A stretch of DNA of 64,000 bases from an uncultured SAR86 cluster bacterium (GCA_902593675.1 CACJJI010000003.1:186001-250000); one strand, 5' to 3'. Positions 44,247 to 53,708 are shown, counted from the first letter of the stretch. Notes: a model not told the origin generated them from the letters alone. Program-made: numbers and translations.

Positions 44247-45398
44247 ATGAGCCAATCAAATCACTACTCCCTTGCGAGTCCAACCTCATTGTTGCTTGAT
44301 GATAGTCAAATTATCGAACGCGTCTTTTCTCACATAGACAATAAAACAACAGATTTAGGTAGCGAAGTTTGGAGAGAGCCGGTTAAAAATTATGTAGATC
44401 AGGAAAGATTTGATCGAGAAATTAAATTGCTTAGATCCCTGCCAGTCCCGTTTTGCCCATCAAGTGCACTTCCAGAAAAGGGCTCGTATGTTTCAAGAAT
44501 TGCTGCCGGCACTCCTATTCTTGTAACAAGAGATGAAGAGGATAATGTAAATGCTTTTATTAATGCTTGCAGACACAGAGGCATGCAAGTTGCTTCGGGA
44601 AGTGGCTGCAAAAAATCATTTGTTTGTCCTTATCATGGTTGGACCTATGGTTTGAAAGGGGAGAATAGAAATATTCCTGGATCCGACGGTTTTCCTGGCA
44701 TAGACCCCGCAGAGCATGGACTCAAAAAAGTGAATGCTGTTGAAAAAGGTGGAATAGTGTATGTCTGCCAGGACGGCGAGATCGATAAAAAATTTTTAGA
44801 TGAAGCGTTGGATTATTTCAATGATGAGCAAGCTCTTATTAATCAGTCAGGGATAGAAGATCAAGCAAATTGGAAAATACTGCATGAAACATTGCTTGAA
44901 GGGTATCACATAAAAACCCTTCATAAGGATACGTTTTATCCATATGGATTAGACAATATAAATGTTGTAGAAAATTATGGACAAAACTCTCGAGTTATTT
45001 TTCCTTTTAAACGTATTGAGAAATTAAGAGCTCTCGAAGAGTCCAAAAGGGTAATAGATGGAACAATCACATCGGTTTACAGCTTATTTCCAAACGTAAG
45101 CATTTCAGTTCTATCGAAGCATACAAATTTAGTAATCTTGGAGCCTATTAGCCCCTCACGATCAAAATGGGTAATTTATACCTTAATTAATAAGAGCAAT
45201 AAGAAAGGCAAGCTGTCCAAAGATGATGCTATGAGAGATGCAAAATTTGTCGGCGATACGGGTCAGGATGAAGATCGAGAAGCAGCCAGAGCAATCCAAG
45301 AAACTTTAAGCACAAAGGCTAATGACCATCTAACCTTTGGTTACTTTGAAAAAGCCATAGTGAATTTTCATACTCATTTAGCTAAATATTTAGACTAG
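44247..45398 (+). CDS. Rieske non-heme iron oxygenase, large subunit
   Basis: 383 residues. The Rieske 2Fe-2S site is CRHRGMQVASGSG followed by CPYHGWTYGL (CxH...CxxH, about 110-135). The C-terminal catalytic domain has the mononuclear iron region NWKILHETLLEGYHIKTLHKDTF with two His. It resembles ring-hydroxylating or choline/carnitine-type oxygenases. Reductase and ferredoxin partners are not nearby, so electron supply must come from elsewhere. The substrate is unknown. It stands alone after tRNA-Phe, 106 nt before the amidohydrolase. Confidence 0.9.
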   Translation: MSQSNHYSLASPTSLLLDDSQIIERVFSHIDNKTTDLGSEVWREPVKNYVDQERFDREIKLLRSLPVPFCPSSALPEKGSYVSRIAAGTPILVTRDEEDNVNAFINACRHRGMQVASGSGCKKSFVCPYHGWTYGLKGENRNIPGSDGFPGIDPAEHGLKKVNAVEKGGIVYVCQDGEIDKKFLDEALDYFNDEQALINQSGIEDQANWKILHETLLEGYHIKTLHKDTFYPYGLDNINVVENYGQNSRVIFPFKRIEKLRALEESKRVIDGTITSVYSLFPNVSISVLSKHTNLVILEPISPSRSKWVIYTLINKSNKKGKLSKDDAMRDAKFVGDTGQDEDREAARAIQETLSTKANDHLTFGYFEKAIVNFHTHLAKYLD

Positions 45399-45441
45399 CC
45401 TAGACTTAAAATCATTAGGTCACTTACAGAATCACAAACTA

Positions 45442-45477
45442 TTGACATATATTATGACAATAAATAAGCTATATAAT
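45442..45477 (+). promoter_or_regulatory. Candidate promoter of the amidohydrolase-SDR pair
   Basis: A consensus TTGACA (45442-45447) and a consensus TATAAT (45472-45477) lie in the 106-nt spacer but are 24 nt apart, too far to work as one pair. With 17 nt spacing the -10 would be TAAGCT. Either hexamer may belong to a separate promoter. Confidence 0.35.
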
Positions 45478-45504
45478 ATGCTTGAAATTAATTAATTGAA
45501 GTTT

Positions 45505-47412
45505 ATGGAAACAAATAATTTACATGATCTGGTGATACGTAATGGCAAGATTTTTGATGGTTCTGGAAAAAAACCATTTTTTGGTGATATTGCCATTGAT
45601 GATGGAAAAATAACATCAGTTGGGAAGATTCAGAGCTCTGGCAAAGATGAGTTTGATGCAAAAGGTAATTTAGTCACACCTGGTTGGGTTGATATCCACA
45701 CTCACTATGATGGACAGGTATCTTGGGACCCTTATCTAACTCCTTCAAGCTGGCATGGAGTAACAACTGCGGTCATGGGAAATTGCGGAGTGGGATTTGC
45801 ACCTGTCCGACCCGGAGATGAAAATTTTCTTATCCAATTAATGGAAGGTGTTGAGGATATTCCAGGCTCAGCATTGCACGAAGGGATTGATTGGAATTGG
45901 GAAACCTTTCCAGAATTTTTAGATGCCATTGATAAAAAAGAATTTGTTATGGATGTTGGATTTATGATGGGACATGGGCCTTTGAGAAGTTATGTAATGG
46001 GTTATGAGAGATGCCAAAATCAAGTCGATGCATCTGATGAAGAGATCAGCAAAATGTCAGAACTTGTCACTGAAGCCATAGAGGCTGGAGCTCTTGGTTT
46101 TAGTACCTCTAGAACAGTTCTTCATAGAGATATATATGGCAAATATGTCCCAGGCACTGAAGCTAGCTCAGAAGAAATGCGCGCCCTTGCATTTGGAGTT
46201 GATAAAGCTGGTGAAGGAACGCTAGAAATTACATCTGACTGGCTAGATGAAGAGATAGAAATGTCTTGGATGAAGGAATATGTTAAAAAAAGTGATTGTG
46301 GATTAACCTTTCTGCAAACAAAAGGCGATGCAGTAAAAACAATTTTATTTTCTGAGGAACATTTTCTTAAAGGTAAGAATATTCGACCCCAATTTCCGGG
46401 TAGAAATGTTGGTCTAATGTTTGGCTGGGAAACTTCAGTTAATCCATTTATGCAATTTCCAGCCTATAAAGAAATCGCTGATCTACCTTTAGATCAAAAG
46501 TATGAAATTTTAAAAGACCCTATTTTTAAAGAAAAATTACTCAATCAAGAACCAGATTTTGAAACAGAAATAAGAGCAAGACTTGCAGACAATCCTTCCA
46601 ATAAAACTAGAGAAGAAATTGCCCAAGATGTTGCACTTCCCACAACCATAACCTCTAACTATAAAACCCAATTCATTCTAGGAACTCCGCCAAATTATGA
46701 ACCCAAAGAAGAAGATAGCATCGCTTCAATAGCTTTAAGAAAAAATATTTCTGAGCTTGAGGTTATGTATGATGAGATGCTAAAAAATCAAGGAACCAAT
46801 TTAATTTATGCCGCTTTTACGCCATATGAAAAATACAAGCTTGAGTTTGTTGAGCAGGCATATCGATTAAAGTCATCAGTTGCCGGAGGCAGTGATGGCG
46901 GCGCTCATTGTGGATTAATATGTGATGCAAGCATGCCAACAACAAATATCTCGCATTGGGGAAGAGACAGAGAAGCAGGTAGAAAGTTTCCACTTGAGAT
47001 GTTGATCAAGAAACAAACCAAAGATACCGCTGAGACCTTTGGTTTATTTGATCGAGGAGAAATAAAAGCCGGCATGTTGGCTGACATTAATATTATTGAT
47101 TTGAATAAGTTAAATGTAAGTCATCCTACAATGATTCATGACCTTCCTTTAGGTGGGAGGCGTTTAGTACAAGACGCTACAGGTTATGTTGCCACCATTA
47201 AGAACGGTCAAGTAGTTTCTGAAAATGGGAAAGCAAACGGAGTGTTGCCAGGGAAATTGATTAGAGGAAAGCAAGTTTGTGAAGTAAAAACAGGCATATC
47301 AGAGGTTTCACTTTTCGATAAGACAATTCGACTCTTGGCAGTGAAAGTTTTAAGTTTTATTTGGAGATTCAGTGGAAAGTCTATGAAAACTACAATAGTT
47401 TCTGAGACTTAA
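45505..47412 (+). CDS. Amidohydrolase family 3 / N-acyl-D-amino-acid deacylase-like protein
   Basis: About 635 residues from ATG 45505 (METNNLHDLVIRNG), four bases after GAAG; a TTG at 45496 adds three residues. TPGWVDIHTHYDGQVSWDP has the HxH metal ligands, HGVTTAVMGNCGVGFAPVRPG has the family Cys, and GGSDGGAHCGLICD near the C-terminus has the metal Asp. Members hydrolyse N-acyl-D-amino acids or related amides. It is longer than typical D-aminoacylases (about 480 aa). The SDR gene starts 6 nt later, so they form an operon. Confidence 0.87.
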   Translation: METNNLHDLVIRNGKIFDGSGKKPFFGDIAIDDGKITSVGKIQSSGKDEFDAKGNLVTPGWVDIHTHYDGQVSWDPYLTPSSWHGVTTAVMGNCGVGFAPVRPGDENFLIQLMEGVEDIPGSALHEGIDWNWETFPEFLDAIDKKEFVMDVGFMMGHGPLRSYVMGYERCQNQVDASDEEISKMSELVTEAIEAGALGFSTSRTVLHRDIYGKYVPGTEASSEEMRALAFGVDKAGEGTLEITSDWLDEEIEMSWMKEYVKKSDCGLTFLQTKGDAVKTILFSEEHFLKGKNIRPQFPGRNVGLMFGWETSVNPFMQFPAYKEIADLPLDQKYEILKDPIFKEKLLNQEPDFETEIRARLADNPSNKTREEIAQDVALPTTITSNYKTQFILGTPPNYEPKEEDSIASIALRKNISELEVMYDEMLKNQGTNLIYAAFTPYEKYKLEFVEQAYRLKSSVAGGSDGGAHCGLICDASMPTTNISHWGRDREAGRKFPLEMLIKKQTKDTAETFGLFDRGEIKAGMLADINIIDLNKLNVSHPTMIHDLPLGGRRLVQDATGYVATIKNGQVVSENGKANGVLPGKLIRGKQVCEVKTGISEVSLFDKTIRLLAVKVLSFIWRFSGKSMKTTIVSET

Positions 47413-47418
47413 GTAGCT

Positions 47419-48183
47419 ATGAAGCCAGTTTGTTTAGTTTTAGGTGCGGGCGCTGGAATTGGCGGAACCGTTGCAAAAAAGTTTGCCATAGAAGGCTATC
47501 ACTCATGTTTATGTAGAAGGTCTGATCAAGACGGATTGGATGAATTGATATCGAATATTGAAGAAAAGGGTGGCTCTGCAAGCGGCTACCTCATTAATGC
47601 CATTGAAGAAAATGTTCTTGAAGATTTAATTTTAAATATAGAAAAAGATTTGGGGCCTATTGAGGTTCTTGTATATAACCTTGGTGCTCAATCAGGAATG
47701 AAGCTTTTAAATGAGACTACTTTAAAAGAATTTGAGTGGGGTTGGAGGATGGCTGACTTAGGATTATTTAGAGTAGCAAAAGTGTTACTGCCACTTATGG
47801 AAGAAAGAGGGTCAGGTACATTTTTGGTTACTTCTGCAACAGCGGCTATGCGCGGAAACAAGAATCAACACTCTCATGCCGCAGCAATGGGTGGAAGGAG
47901 AATGCTATGTCAAACTCTAAATGCTGAGTTTGCCTCAAAGGGAATTCATGTAGCCCATATTGTGGTTGATGGCATGGTTGATGCTCCGGATACTTTAGGC
48001 AAGATGTTGGGAAAAGAATTATTTCAACAACTCAGAGAAACAAAAGGCATGGAGCATGATGGATTGATTCTGCCTGAGAGAGTTGCTGAAACATATTTTC
48101 ACTTGTCTCAGCAGCATCGATCTGCTTGGAGTCATGAAGTGGATATAAGAGCTTTTTCAGATACAGCTTGGTGGAATCACTAG
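47419..48183 (+). CDS. SDR-family protein lacking the canonical YxxxK
   Basis: 254 residues with a Rossmann fold. VLGAGAGIGGTVAKKFAIEGY is the cofactor loop and YNLGAQSGMKLLNET the NAG-equivalent. Ser is present in FLVTSATAAMRG, but the usual Tyr-xxx-Lys position reads SHAAAMGGRRM, with His for Tyr and Met for Lys. This implies altered or lost oxidoreductase chemistry. The remainder (GIHVAHIVVDGMVDAPDT) matches an SDR subgroup. It is coupled to the amidohydrolase; convergent with yggX (4-nt overlap). Confidence 0.85.
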   Translation: MKPVCLVLGAGAGIGGTVAKKFAIEGYHSCLCRRSDQDGLDELISNIEEKGGSASGYLINAIEENVLEDLILNIEKDLGPIEVLVYNLGAQSGMKLLNETTLKEFEWGWRMADLGLFRVAKVLLPLMEERGSGTFLVTSATAAMRGNKNQHSHAAAMGGRRMLCQTLNAEFASKGIHVAHIVVDGMVDAPDTLGKMLGKELFQQLRETKGMEHDGLILPERVAETYFHLSQQHRSAWSHEVDIRAFSDTAWWNH

Positions 48184-48449
48184 TCTAAAGCTTTAAAACC
48201 AGAAGCTTGTTCAACCTCTTCATTATTAAAGAATTTTTCCATCTGCTCTAGCAACCAAGAGCGAGCATCAGCCTGTGATAAGTCGAGATGCTTTTCATTA
48301 ATAAGCGTTGTCTGATGAGACTTCCAGGACTCCCATGCTTCCTGAGAGACTGTTTCCATTAACTCTAAGCCCTTTGGTCCTGGCATTGGAGGGACTGTCA
48401 TAGCTGGTAAATCTTTTTGAAGTTTTTTACAAAAAACAGTTTTGCTCAT
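48180..48449 (-). CDS. yggX: YggX-type Fe(2+)-trafficking / oxidative-damage-protection protein
   Basis: 89 residues. The N-terminal VFCKKLQKDLPAMTVPPMPGPKG has the family's redox Cys (Cys7) and GPKG, with EAWESWKSHQTTLINEKHL and WLLEQMEKFFNN completing it. YggX protects Fe-S clusters and may deliver iron. It follows mutY with a 4-nt overlap, the common mutY-yggX pair. MutY itself carries an Fe-S cluster. Confidence 0.94.
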   Translation of the reverse strand: MSKTVFCKKLQKDLPAMTVPPMPGPKGLELMETVSQEAWESWKSHQTTLINEKHLDLSQADARSWLLEQMEKFFNNEEVEQASGFKALD

Positions 48450-49447
48450 AATTCTTTAATAACTTTGGTTATAGGTTTAGGTAGCCCATATTCATCTATT
48501 CTATCCTTTTTTATCCATTTATATTGCTGATTGGTTTGAATTTTTGATTCCTTTGAAGACATATACGTACTTAAATTTATATTAAGTCTTCTGTGAGTAA
48601 GCTCATGCTTAATATTTTGCGTAGCTATTAATTGAAAATCTTGAACATAGTTTTCTAAGGAAACAGACTCAAAGGGAAGCCAAAGGTTTTTCCAAATAGA
48701 TTCATCTTCATTTTTAGCAAGCAACAATGATTTTTTTGTCTGAATTAATGATAAATTCATCGAAATTACTTTTTTTTTCGAAGCACTTTTATTTTTTTTC
48801 AGGGATCTTACTTTAAATGCAGATAAGCACTGAGAACTAACCGGACATATGCTGCAAGATGGTTTTGACGGAGTGCAAATTGTTGCCCCCAAATCCATAA
48901 TCCCTTGTGTATAAGAGAAGCAATCATCTCTATTAATTAAATCACTAGAGAGCTTCCAAAGTTCAGCCTCTTTCATTGAATTTAAATCTTTATGCAAGAA
49001 TCTTGTTATTACTCTCTTAACATTTCCATCAAGTATTGGATGAGGATCAAGGAAGGCTAATGACAATATTGCTCCAGTTGTTGATTTGCCAATTCCAGGC
49101 AGGTTAATGATTTGATGAAACTCTTTAGGAAATTTATTTCCATATTCTTTTTTAATAATTTCCTTGGATGCGTAGATATTTCTAGCTCTTCTATAAAAGC
49201 CAAGACCAGACCATGCAGCCAAGATTTGATCTTCGGTGGCAACAGATAATTTTTTTTGGGAAGGGAATTTTTTAATAAAATTTTTAAAATAGGGTATAAC
49301 TGTTTTTACTTGCGTTTGCTGAAGCATGATTTCAGAGACCCATATTCTATATGGAGTAACTTTTTTTCGCCATGGTAAATCATGCCTGCCATGGTTCAAG
49401 TACCACTGAACAACTTGCTGAGAGAAAAATTGATATTGCTTATTCAA
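48446..49447 (-). CDS. mutY: Adenine DNA glycosylase MutY
   Basis: About 333 residues. It removes A mispaired with 8-oxoG. The N-terminal [34 protein letters not shown] is the MutY block (in part), the helix-hairpin-helix is [18 protein letters not shown] and the 4Fe-4S loop has [19 protein letters not shown]-terminal NUDIX-like domain for 8-oxoG recognition follows. The start TTG 49447 aligns with family length and overlaps the gpmA stop by 8 nt; ATG 49483 would add 12 residues. Confidence 0.93.
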   Translation of the reverse strand: MNKQYQFFSQQVVQWYLNHGRHDLPWRKKVTPYRIWVSEIMLQQTQVKTVIPYFKNFIKKFPSQKKLSVATEDQILAAWSGLGFYRRARNIYASKEIIKKEYGNKFPKEFHQIINLPGIGKSTTGAILSLAFLDPHPILDGNVKRVITRFLHKDLNSMKEAELWKLSSDLINRDDCFSYTQGIMDLGATICTPSKPSCSICPVSSQCLSAFKVRSLKKNKSASKKKVISMNLSLIQTKKSLLLAKNEDESIWKNLWLPFESVSLENYVQDFQLIATQNIKHELTHRRLNINLSTYMSSKESKIQTNQQYKWIKKDRIDEYGLPKPITKVIKEL

Positions 49448-50066
49448 AGAGGTTTTCTTTTGAGATTGGTTCCTTGCTACCATCGAAAGAGTAAATTATT
49501 GGCGCACCTGTTGGAATCTCAAGTGCTAATACCTCGTCCTTTGATAAATTATCAAGTTGCATTACCAAAGATCTAAGTGAATTTCCGTGCGCAGCCACTA
49601 AAATGTTTTCTCCTTCTAAAAGCTTAGGCAAGATTGAAGAATTAAAATAAGGCAAAACTCTTTCTGCAGTATTTTTTAGGCTCTCGCCGCCAGGAGGAGG
49701 CACATCATAGGATCTTCTCCAAATATGAACCTGCTCTTCGCCCCATTCTTTTCTGGCATCATCCTTATTTAAACCAGAAAGATCTCCATAATCTCTTTCA
49801 TTCAAAGCTTGATTTTTTATAACCTTAATATTTGTTTGAGCTATGCCCTCTAAAATCATTTGACCTGTAATTTGCGCACGCTTCAAAGCAGAAGTAAACA
49901 TCATGGAAAATTTAATATTTCTTTCTTTGATAAGGATGCCGGCATTGGAAGCCTCTTTTTCGCCAACTTTTGTCAGCCCTGGATCCTTCCAGCCAGTAAA
50001 TAAATTTTTGGCATTCCATTCACTTTGTCCATGACGCACAAGAACTAAAAAATTTTGCTCTTTCAT
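49440..50066 (-). CDS. gpmA: 2,3-bisphosphoglycerate-dependent phosphoglycerate mutase (short type)
   Basis: 208 residues. [24 protein letters not shown] contains the phospho-His and substrate Arg, [23 protein letters not shown] the acid/base Glu, and [18 protein letters not shown] the second His. It interconverts 3- and 2-phosphoglycerate. E. coli GpmA is 250 residues; this lacks the mid-protein insert and resembles the compact forms known from Alphaproteobacteria. It diverges from the YibN-like gene, whose upstream alternative starts overlap it. Confidence 0.92.
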   Translation of the reverse strand: MKEQNFLVLVRHGQSEWNAKNLFTGWKDPGLTKVGEKEASNAGILIKERNIKFSMMFTSALKRAQITGQMILEGIAQTNIKVIKNQALNERDYGDLSGLNKDDARKEWGEEQVHIWRRSYDVPPPGGESLKNTAERVLPYFNSSILPKLLEGENILVAAHGNSLRSLVMQLDNLSKDEVLALEIPTGAPIIYSFDGSKEPISKENLFE

Positions 50067-50105
50067 AATATAAACCTCACCATTAAATATATTTTAAGCG
50101 ATAAT

Positions 50106-50531
50106 ATGCAAATGCTAGAATTCAATTTATTTTTAATAGACTATTGGTACTTCTCTGTTCCTTTATTTCTTTCAATTATTCTATGGTTTCGATCAGAAAC
50201 AAGGCGAGGCGGTCATCGAGTGGACTGCAATCAGTTGACTAATTTAGTGAATAAGGAGTCTGCCTGTTTGGTGGATGTGAGGCCCAAAAGCGAATTTGAA
50301 ACAGGAGCAATAGCTGGATCAATTAATATTCCCTTTGAGGAATTAGATAATAGAAATGATGAATTATTAAAAGCAAAAGAAAATCCATTGGTATTAATTT
50401 GCAAGATGGGAAGAAATGCAGCTTTGGCTGGTGAAAAGATGCAAAAGTATGGATATAACAAAACTCATGTTTTGAAAGGGGGAATTACCACTTGGCAGCA
50501 AGAAGGACTTCCGCTGGTTAAAGTAAAATAA
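50106..50531 (+). CDS. YibN-like membrane-anchored rhodanese-domain protein
   Basis: About 141 residues from ATG 50106 (a second ATG lies at 50112; a TTG at 50055 would overlap gpmA). One membrane helix (about 12-30, WYFSVPLFLSIILWF) precedes a rhodanese domain (about 45-140) with VDVRPKSEFETGAIAGSINIP and active-site loop LICKMGRNA, in which Cys is the presumed persulfide nucleophile. gpmA, yibN and grxC cluster in many gammaproteobacteria. It probably handles sulfane sulfur; the substrate is unknown. Confidence 0.85.
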   Translation: MQMLEFNLFLIDYWYFSVPLFLSIILWFRSETRRGGHRVDCNQLTNLVNKESACLVDVRPKSEFETGAIAGSINIPFEELDNRNDELLKAKENPLVLICKMGRNAALAGEKMQKYGYNKTHVLKGGITTWQQEGLPLVKVK

Positions 50532-50534
50532 TCC

Positions 50535-50972
50535 ATGAATTTTTGTAATAAATTTTTTCCACTTCTTTTGTTTTTTGCTTTTAATATTTCAGCTGATGAA
50601 TTAACCATTAATATATCGGGGCAAACCAAAGAAGGTGTATTGTCTTTGGCTATTTATGATAATGCTGAAGCATACAATTATTCTGTTAAGGGAGAAAAGC
50701 GATCAGAAGAAGGCATATTTTCTGGGATAGAGAATTTTATAGAGCTGAAAGAAATCCATGAGTTTGTTATTGATCTGCCAGAGGGGGTCTATGCAATTGC
50801 TCTTTTTGTTGATGCTAATAAAAATTTAAAAATTGACAAAAATTTTCTTGGTATTCCAAAAGAACAATTTGGGTTCTCTAATAATGCTATGGGAAAATTA
50901 TCCGCACCTTCTTTTGAGCAGGCAAAGTTTGAGGTTCGGGGAGATACTTTGCAAAATATAAAATTAAAATAA
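50535..50972 (+). CDS. Secreted DUF2141 protein
   Basis: 145 residues with a signal peptide (about 1-20, ending NISA-DE). The DUF2141 pattern is visible: LTINISGQTKEGVLSLAIYDN, VYAIALFVDANKNLKIDKNFLGIPKEQFGFSNNA and KLSAPSFEQAKFEV. These proteins have a beta-sandwich fold and unknown function. The gene lies between the rhodanese and glutaredoxin genes, 3 nt after the former. Confidence 0.87.
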   Translation: MNFCNKFFPLLLFFAFNISADELTINISGQTKEGVLSLAIYDNAEAYNYSVKGEKRSEEGIFSGIENFIELKEIHEFVIDLPEGVYAIALFVDANKNLKIDKNFLGIPKEQFGFSNNAMGKLSAPSFEQAKFEVRGDTLQNIKLK

Positions 50973-50986
50973 TTAATAATTTCATC

Positions 50987-51238
50987 ATGAAGGAAGTAAT
51001 CATATATACAACGAAAACTTGCCCATACTGCTACAAAGCAAAAAGTTTATTAAAAAGTTTGGATATTCCCTATAAAGAAGTTTCAGTCGATTTTAATTCT
51101 AAGCTCAGAGCCGAAATGGCATCAAAGGCTGGAAAAACATCTGTTCCTCAAATATGGTTTGGCGAAGATCATATTGGAGGATGCGATGATTTACATGCAC
51201 TGCATTCAGCTGGTAATTTACTAAAGTCTTTAAGTTAA
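50987..51238 (+). CDS. grxC: Glutaredoxin 3-type GrxC
   Basis: An 83-residue thioredoxin-fold protein with the CPYC redox site (Cys12/Cys15 in TTKTCPYCYKAKSLL), the TSVPQIWFGEDHIGG cis-proline and glutathione-binding block and a C-terminal CDDLHAL. It reduces disulfides with glutathione. It follows the DUF2141 gene by 14 nt and converges with ntrC (4-nt overlap). Confidence 0.95.
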   Translation: MKEVIIYTTKTCPYCYKAKSLLKSLDIPYKEVSVDFNSKLRAEMASKAGKTSVPQIWFGEDHIGGCDDLHALHSAGNLLKSLS

Positions 51239-52623
51239 GTTTGTTGAGCCTTAATTTTTTTTGAAAGAGTATTTCTTCCAAGGCCTAAAACTTTTGCTGC
51301 CTCTTGTTTTTTGCCACCAGTTTTTTCTAAAGCAAAATCAATCATGACTTTGTCCAACGCTGGTTCGATGATTTCAAGCATATTCTCTGAATTGCTTAGA
51401 TAAATTTCACCTAGCCATTGAGAAAAACCTGATTGCCAGTCATCACTTTGTGCTTGAGATGGCTCCCCATTATTAATAATTTCACTGGGCAGATCTTCTA
51501 ATTCAACATTTAAAGTTGGTGCCATGAGCGCAATCCAATAACATGTATTTTCTAATTGCCTCACATTTCCAGGCCAATCATATTGAGTTAAAGCCAGGAG
51601 AGCTTCTGGAGAAAGTACTTTTGGATCATCCATTAATGAATCTGCATGCCTTTTCAAAAAAGCAGAGGATAGATCACCAATATCTTCTTTTCTTTGTCTT
51701 AGAGGCGGGACGTCAATTCTGATTACATTCAACCTGTAGTAAAGATCTTCTCTAAAGGTACCAGAAGCAACCAGTGATTCTAGGCTTTGGTGGGTAGCCG
51801 CAAGAATTCTAACATCTACCTTAATTGGTTTATCTCCGCCAACTCGAAAAAATTCTTTATTAGATAGCACTCTAAGTAAGCGAGTTTGTGTCTCAAGAGG
51901 CATATCCCCAATCTCGTCAAGAAAGAGCGTGCCTCCATTTGCCTGTTCAAATCTACCGATTCTTTGCTCAACAGCACCTGTAAAGGCTCCTTTTTCATGT
52001 CCAAATAATTCTGATTCAATTAATTCTTTTGGAATATCAGCCATATTTAAGGCTATGAAAGGCATGTCATGTCTAGGGCTATTTTTATGCAAAGATTTAG
52101 ATACTAGCTCTTTGCCTGTTCCAGACTCTCCTTGAATGAGAACTGTTGCATTTGTGTTAGCAAGCTTTCCAATTGATCTAAAAACAATTTGCATTGAGGG
52201 AGCCGAACCAATAATTTCTGATTTAGACACTTTTTTTGGTTTGGCGTCTTTATGCTCCTCTAAGGCTTTTTTAACCGTAACAATTGCTTCCTCTAAATCA
52301 AAAGGCTTAGGTATATATTCAAAAGCGCCCCCTCCGTATGAATCTATTGCAGCCTGCATATCCGTAAATGCAGTCATAATTATGACTGGCAATTTGTCGT
52401 AATTATTTTTTACGTGTTTCAATAAATCATAACCATGCATTCCTGGCATTTTTATATCTGAAATAATTAAATCTGGCTTTTCATCATTTAAAGCTTCTAT
52501 CAATGATTCGCCATCTGCAAAGGTTGCTATTTCAAGACCAGCACTTTTCAGGCCTTCTTCGAGAACCATGCGAATAGCCTCATCATCATCAGCAATCCAA
52601 ACTTTAGGCACTTTGAGCACCAT
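51235..52623 (-). CDS. ntrC: Nitrogen response regulator NtrC (NR-I), sigma-54 activator
   Basis: 462 residues: receiver domain (about 1-120, phospho-Asp in IISDIKMPGMHG), AAA+ domain with Walker A GESGTGKELV, the sigma-54-binding GAFTGA loop in HEKGAFTGAVEQR and Walker B LFLDEIGDM, and a C-terminal Fis-type HTH (ALEKTGGKKQEAAKVLGLGR). It activates sigma-54 promoters when nitrogen is scarce; likely targets include the glnII promoter here. Start ATG 52623 overlaps ntrB by 20 nt; GTG 52611 is an alternative overlapping by 8. Confidence 0.95.
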   Translation of the reverse strand: MVLKVPKVWIADDDEAIRMVLEEGLKSAGLEIATFADGESLIEALNDEKPDLIISDIKMPGMHGYDLLKHVKNNYDKLPVIIMTAFTDMQAAIDSYGGGAFEYIPKPFDLEEAIVTVKKALEEHKDAKPKKVSKSEIIGSAPSMQIVFRSIGKLANTNATVLIQGESGTGKELVSKSLHKNSPRHDMPFIALNMADIPKELIESELFGHEKGAFTGAVEQRIGRFEQANGGTLFLDEIGDMPLETQTRLLRVLSNKEFFRVGGDKPIKVDVRILAATHQSLESLVASGTFREDLYYRLNVIRIDVPPLRQRKEDIGDLSSAFLKRHADSLMDDPKVLSPEALLALTQYDWPGNVRQLENTCYWIALMAPTLNVELEDLPSEIINNGEPSQAQSDDWQSGFSQWLGEIYLSNSENMLEIIEPALDKVMIDFALEKTGGKKQEAAKVLGLGRNTLSKKIKAQQT

Positions 52624-53692
52624 TGATATTACTGCTAGATATAGGAATTAATATAGAGAACAATGTCTGATCATCTTTCCGATCAAATGATATTGCGCCA
52701 CCATGGATTCTTACAATATCTTGAGAGATAGACAGTCCTATACCTGAGCCATTTTCCTTACCCGATATCATTGGAAAGAATATTTGGTCTTTAATTTCTG
52801 GGTTTATTCCAGGACCATTATCCTTAACAATAATTTCAGCTAAGGTGCTATGAACGGTTCCATTGATCGGTTGTCTGTATGAAATTTTAGTTTGAATGCC
52901 GATATAAGGTTCTTCGGCATAATTTGTAGACGCGTGAACCGCATTTTGAGTAATATTTATTAAAGCTTGAATAAATAAATTTTTATCACCATAAATTTCA
53001 GGGATGCTTGGGTCATAATTCCTATCTATGATTAAGTTCTCTTGAGATTCAGCATTGCTTAATGCCAACACTCTTTGCAAAGACTCATGTAAATTAAAAT
53101 ATTCAAAGGTTGGTTTTTTTGCTGGAGTTAATATTCTTGTAACAATTTCATTTAACCTATCTGTTTCTTCTTCAATAATTTTTAAAAATTTTTTTGAAAA
53201 ATCATCAACATATTTAGACTTTAAAATTTGAGCACTACCCTTAATTCCTGACAAAGGATTCTTAACCTCATGAGCTAAAGTTCTAGCCAAGCCTGCAGCT
53301 ATTTTTTGGGTTGAAAAGCTTCTTGTTGAGTCTATTATTTTATTAAGATTATCAATACTCACCGCTTCTATAAAAATAAGATTTTTTTTCTCTGAAAAAG
53401 TTATTGTTAGATCTACTGTTCTTGAATTTCCAGATTGATGAACAATTTCAAAGTCACGCTTGGTAACAGATCCTGTATTCTCTCTAGTTTTTTTGAGAAT
53501 CTCATTGATTTGAGAGCCTGTTTCTTCATCAAGCAAAGAGGAGATAGTTTTTTCAGTAAATTTTGAAGAGTCACTAATCCAGTTCGCTGCTTTTGCTGCA
53601 TCATTGATCCACAACAATTGAAAATTATCTCCGTCTAGAATAATAATTTCAGTATTTAAATTATCAAATGCTTTAAACTCTGTGAAATCCAT
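52604..53692 (-). CDS. ntrB: Nitrogen sensor histidine kinase NtrB (NR-II)
   Basis: A 362-residue cytosolic kinase without membrane segments. An N-terminal PAS domain (about 8-120) precedes the H-box LARTLAHEVKNPLSGIKGSAQIL (phospho-His about 142) and the ATPase with NITQNAVHAS, VKDNGPGINPEIKDQIFFP and GSGIGLSISQDIVRIHGG. It phosphorylates or dephosphorylates NtrC under PII control. It lies between glnII and ntrC; a hairpin terminator in the 80-nt gap before it would reduce its level relative to glnII. Confidence 0.95.
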   Translation of the reverse strand: MDFTEFKAFDNLNTEIIILDGDNFQLLWINDAAKAANWISDSSKFTEKTISSLLDEETGSQINEILKKTRENTGSVTKRDFEIVHQSGNSRTVDLTITFSEKKNLIFIEAVSIDNLNKIIDSTRSFSTQKIAAGLARTLAHEVKNPLSGIKGSAQILKSKYVDDFSKKFLKIIEEETDRLNEIVTRILTPAKKPTFEYFNLHESLQRVLALSNAESQENLIIDRNYDPSIPEIYGDKNLFIQALINITQNAVHASTNYAEEPYIGIQTKISYRQPINGTVHSTLAEIIVKDNGPGINPEIKDQIFFPMISGKENGSGIGLSISQDIVRIHGGAISFDRKDDQTLFSILIPISSSNINGAQSA

Positions 53693-53708
53693 AATTCTTA
53701 CCTAAAAA

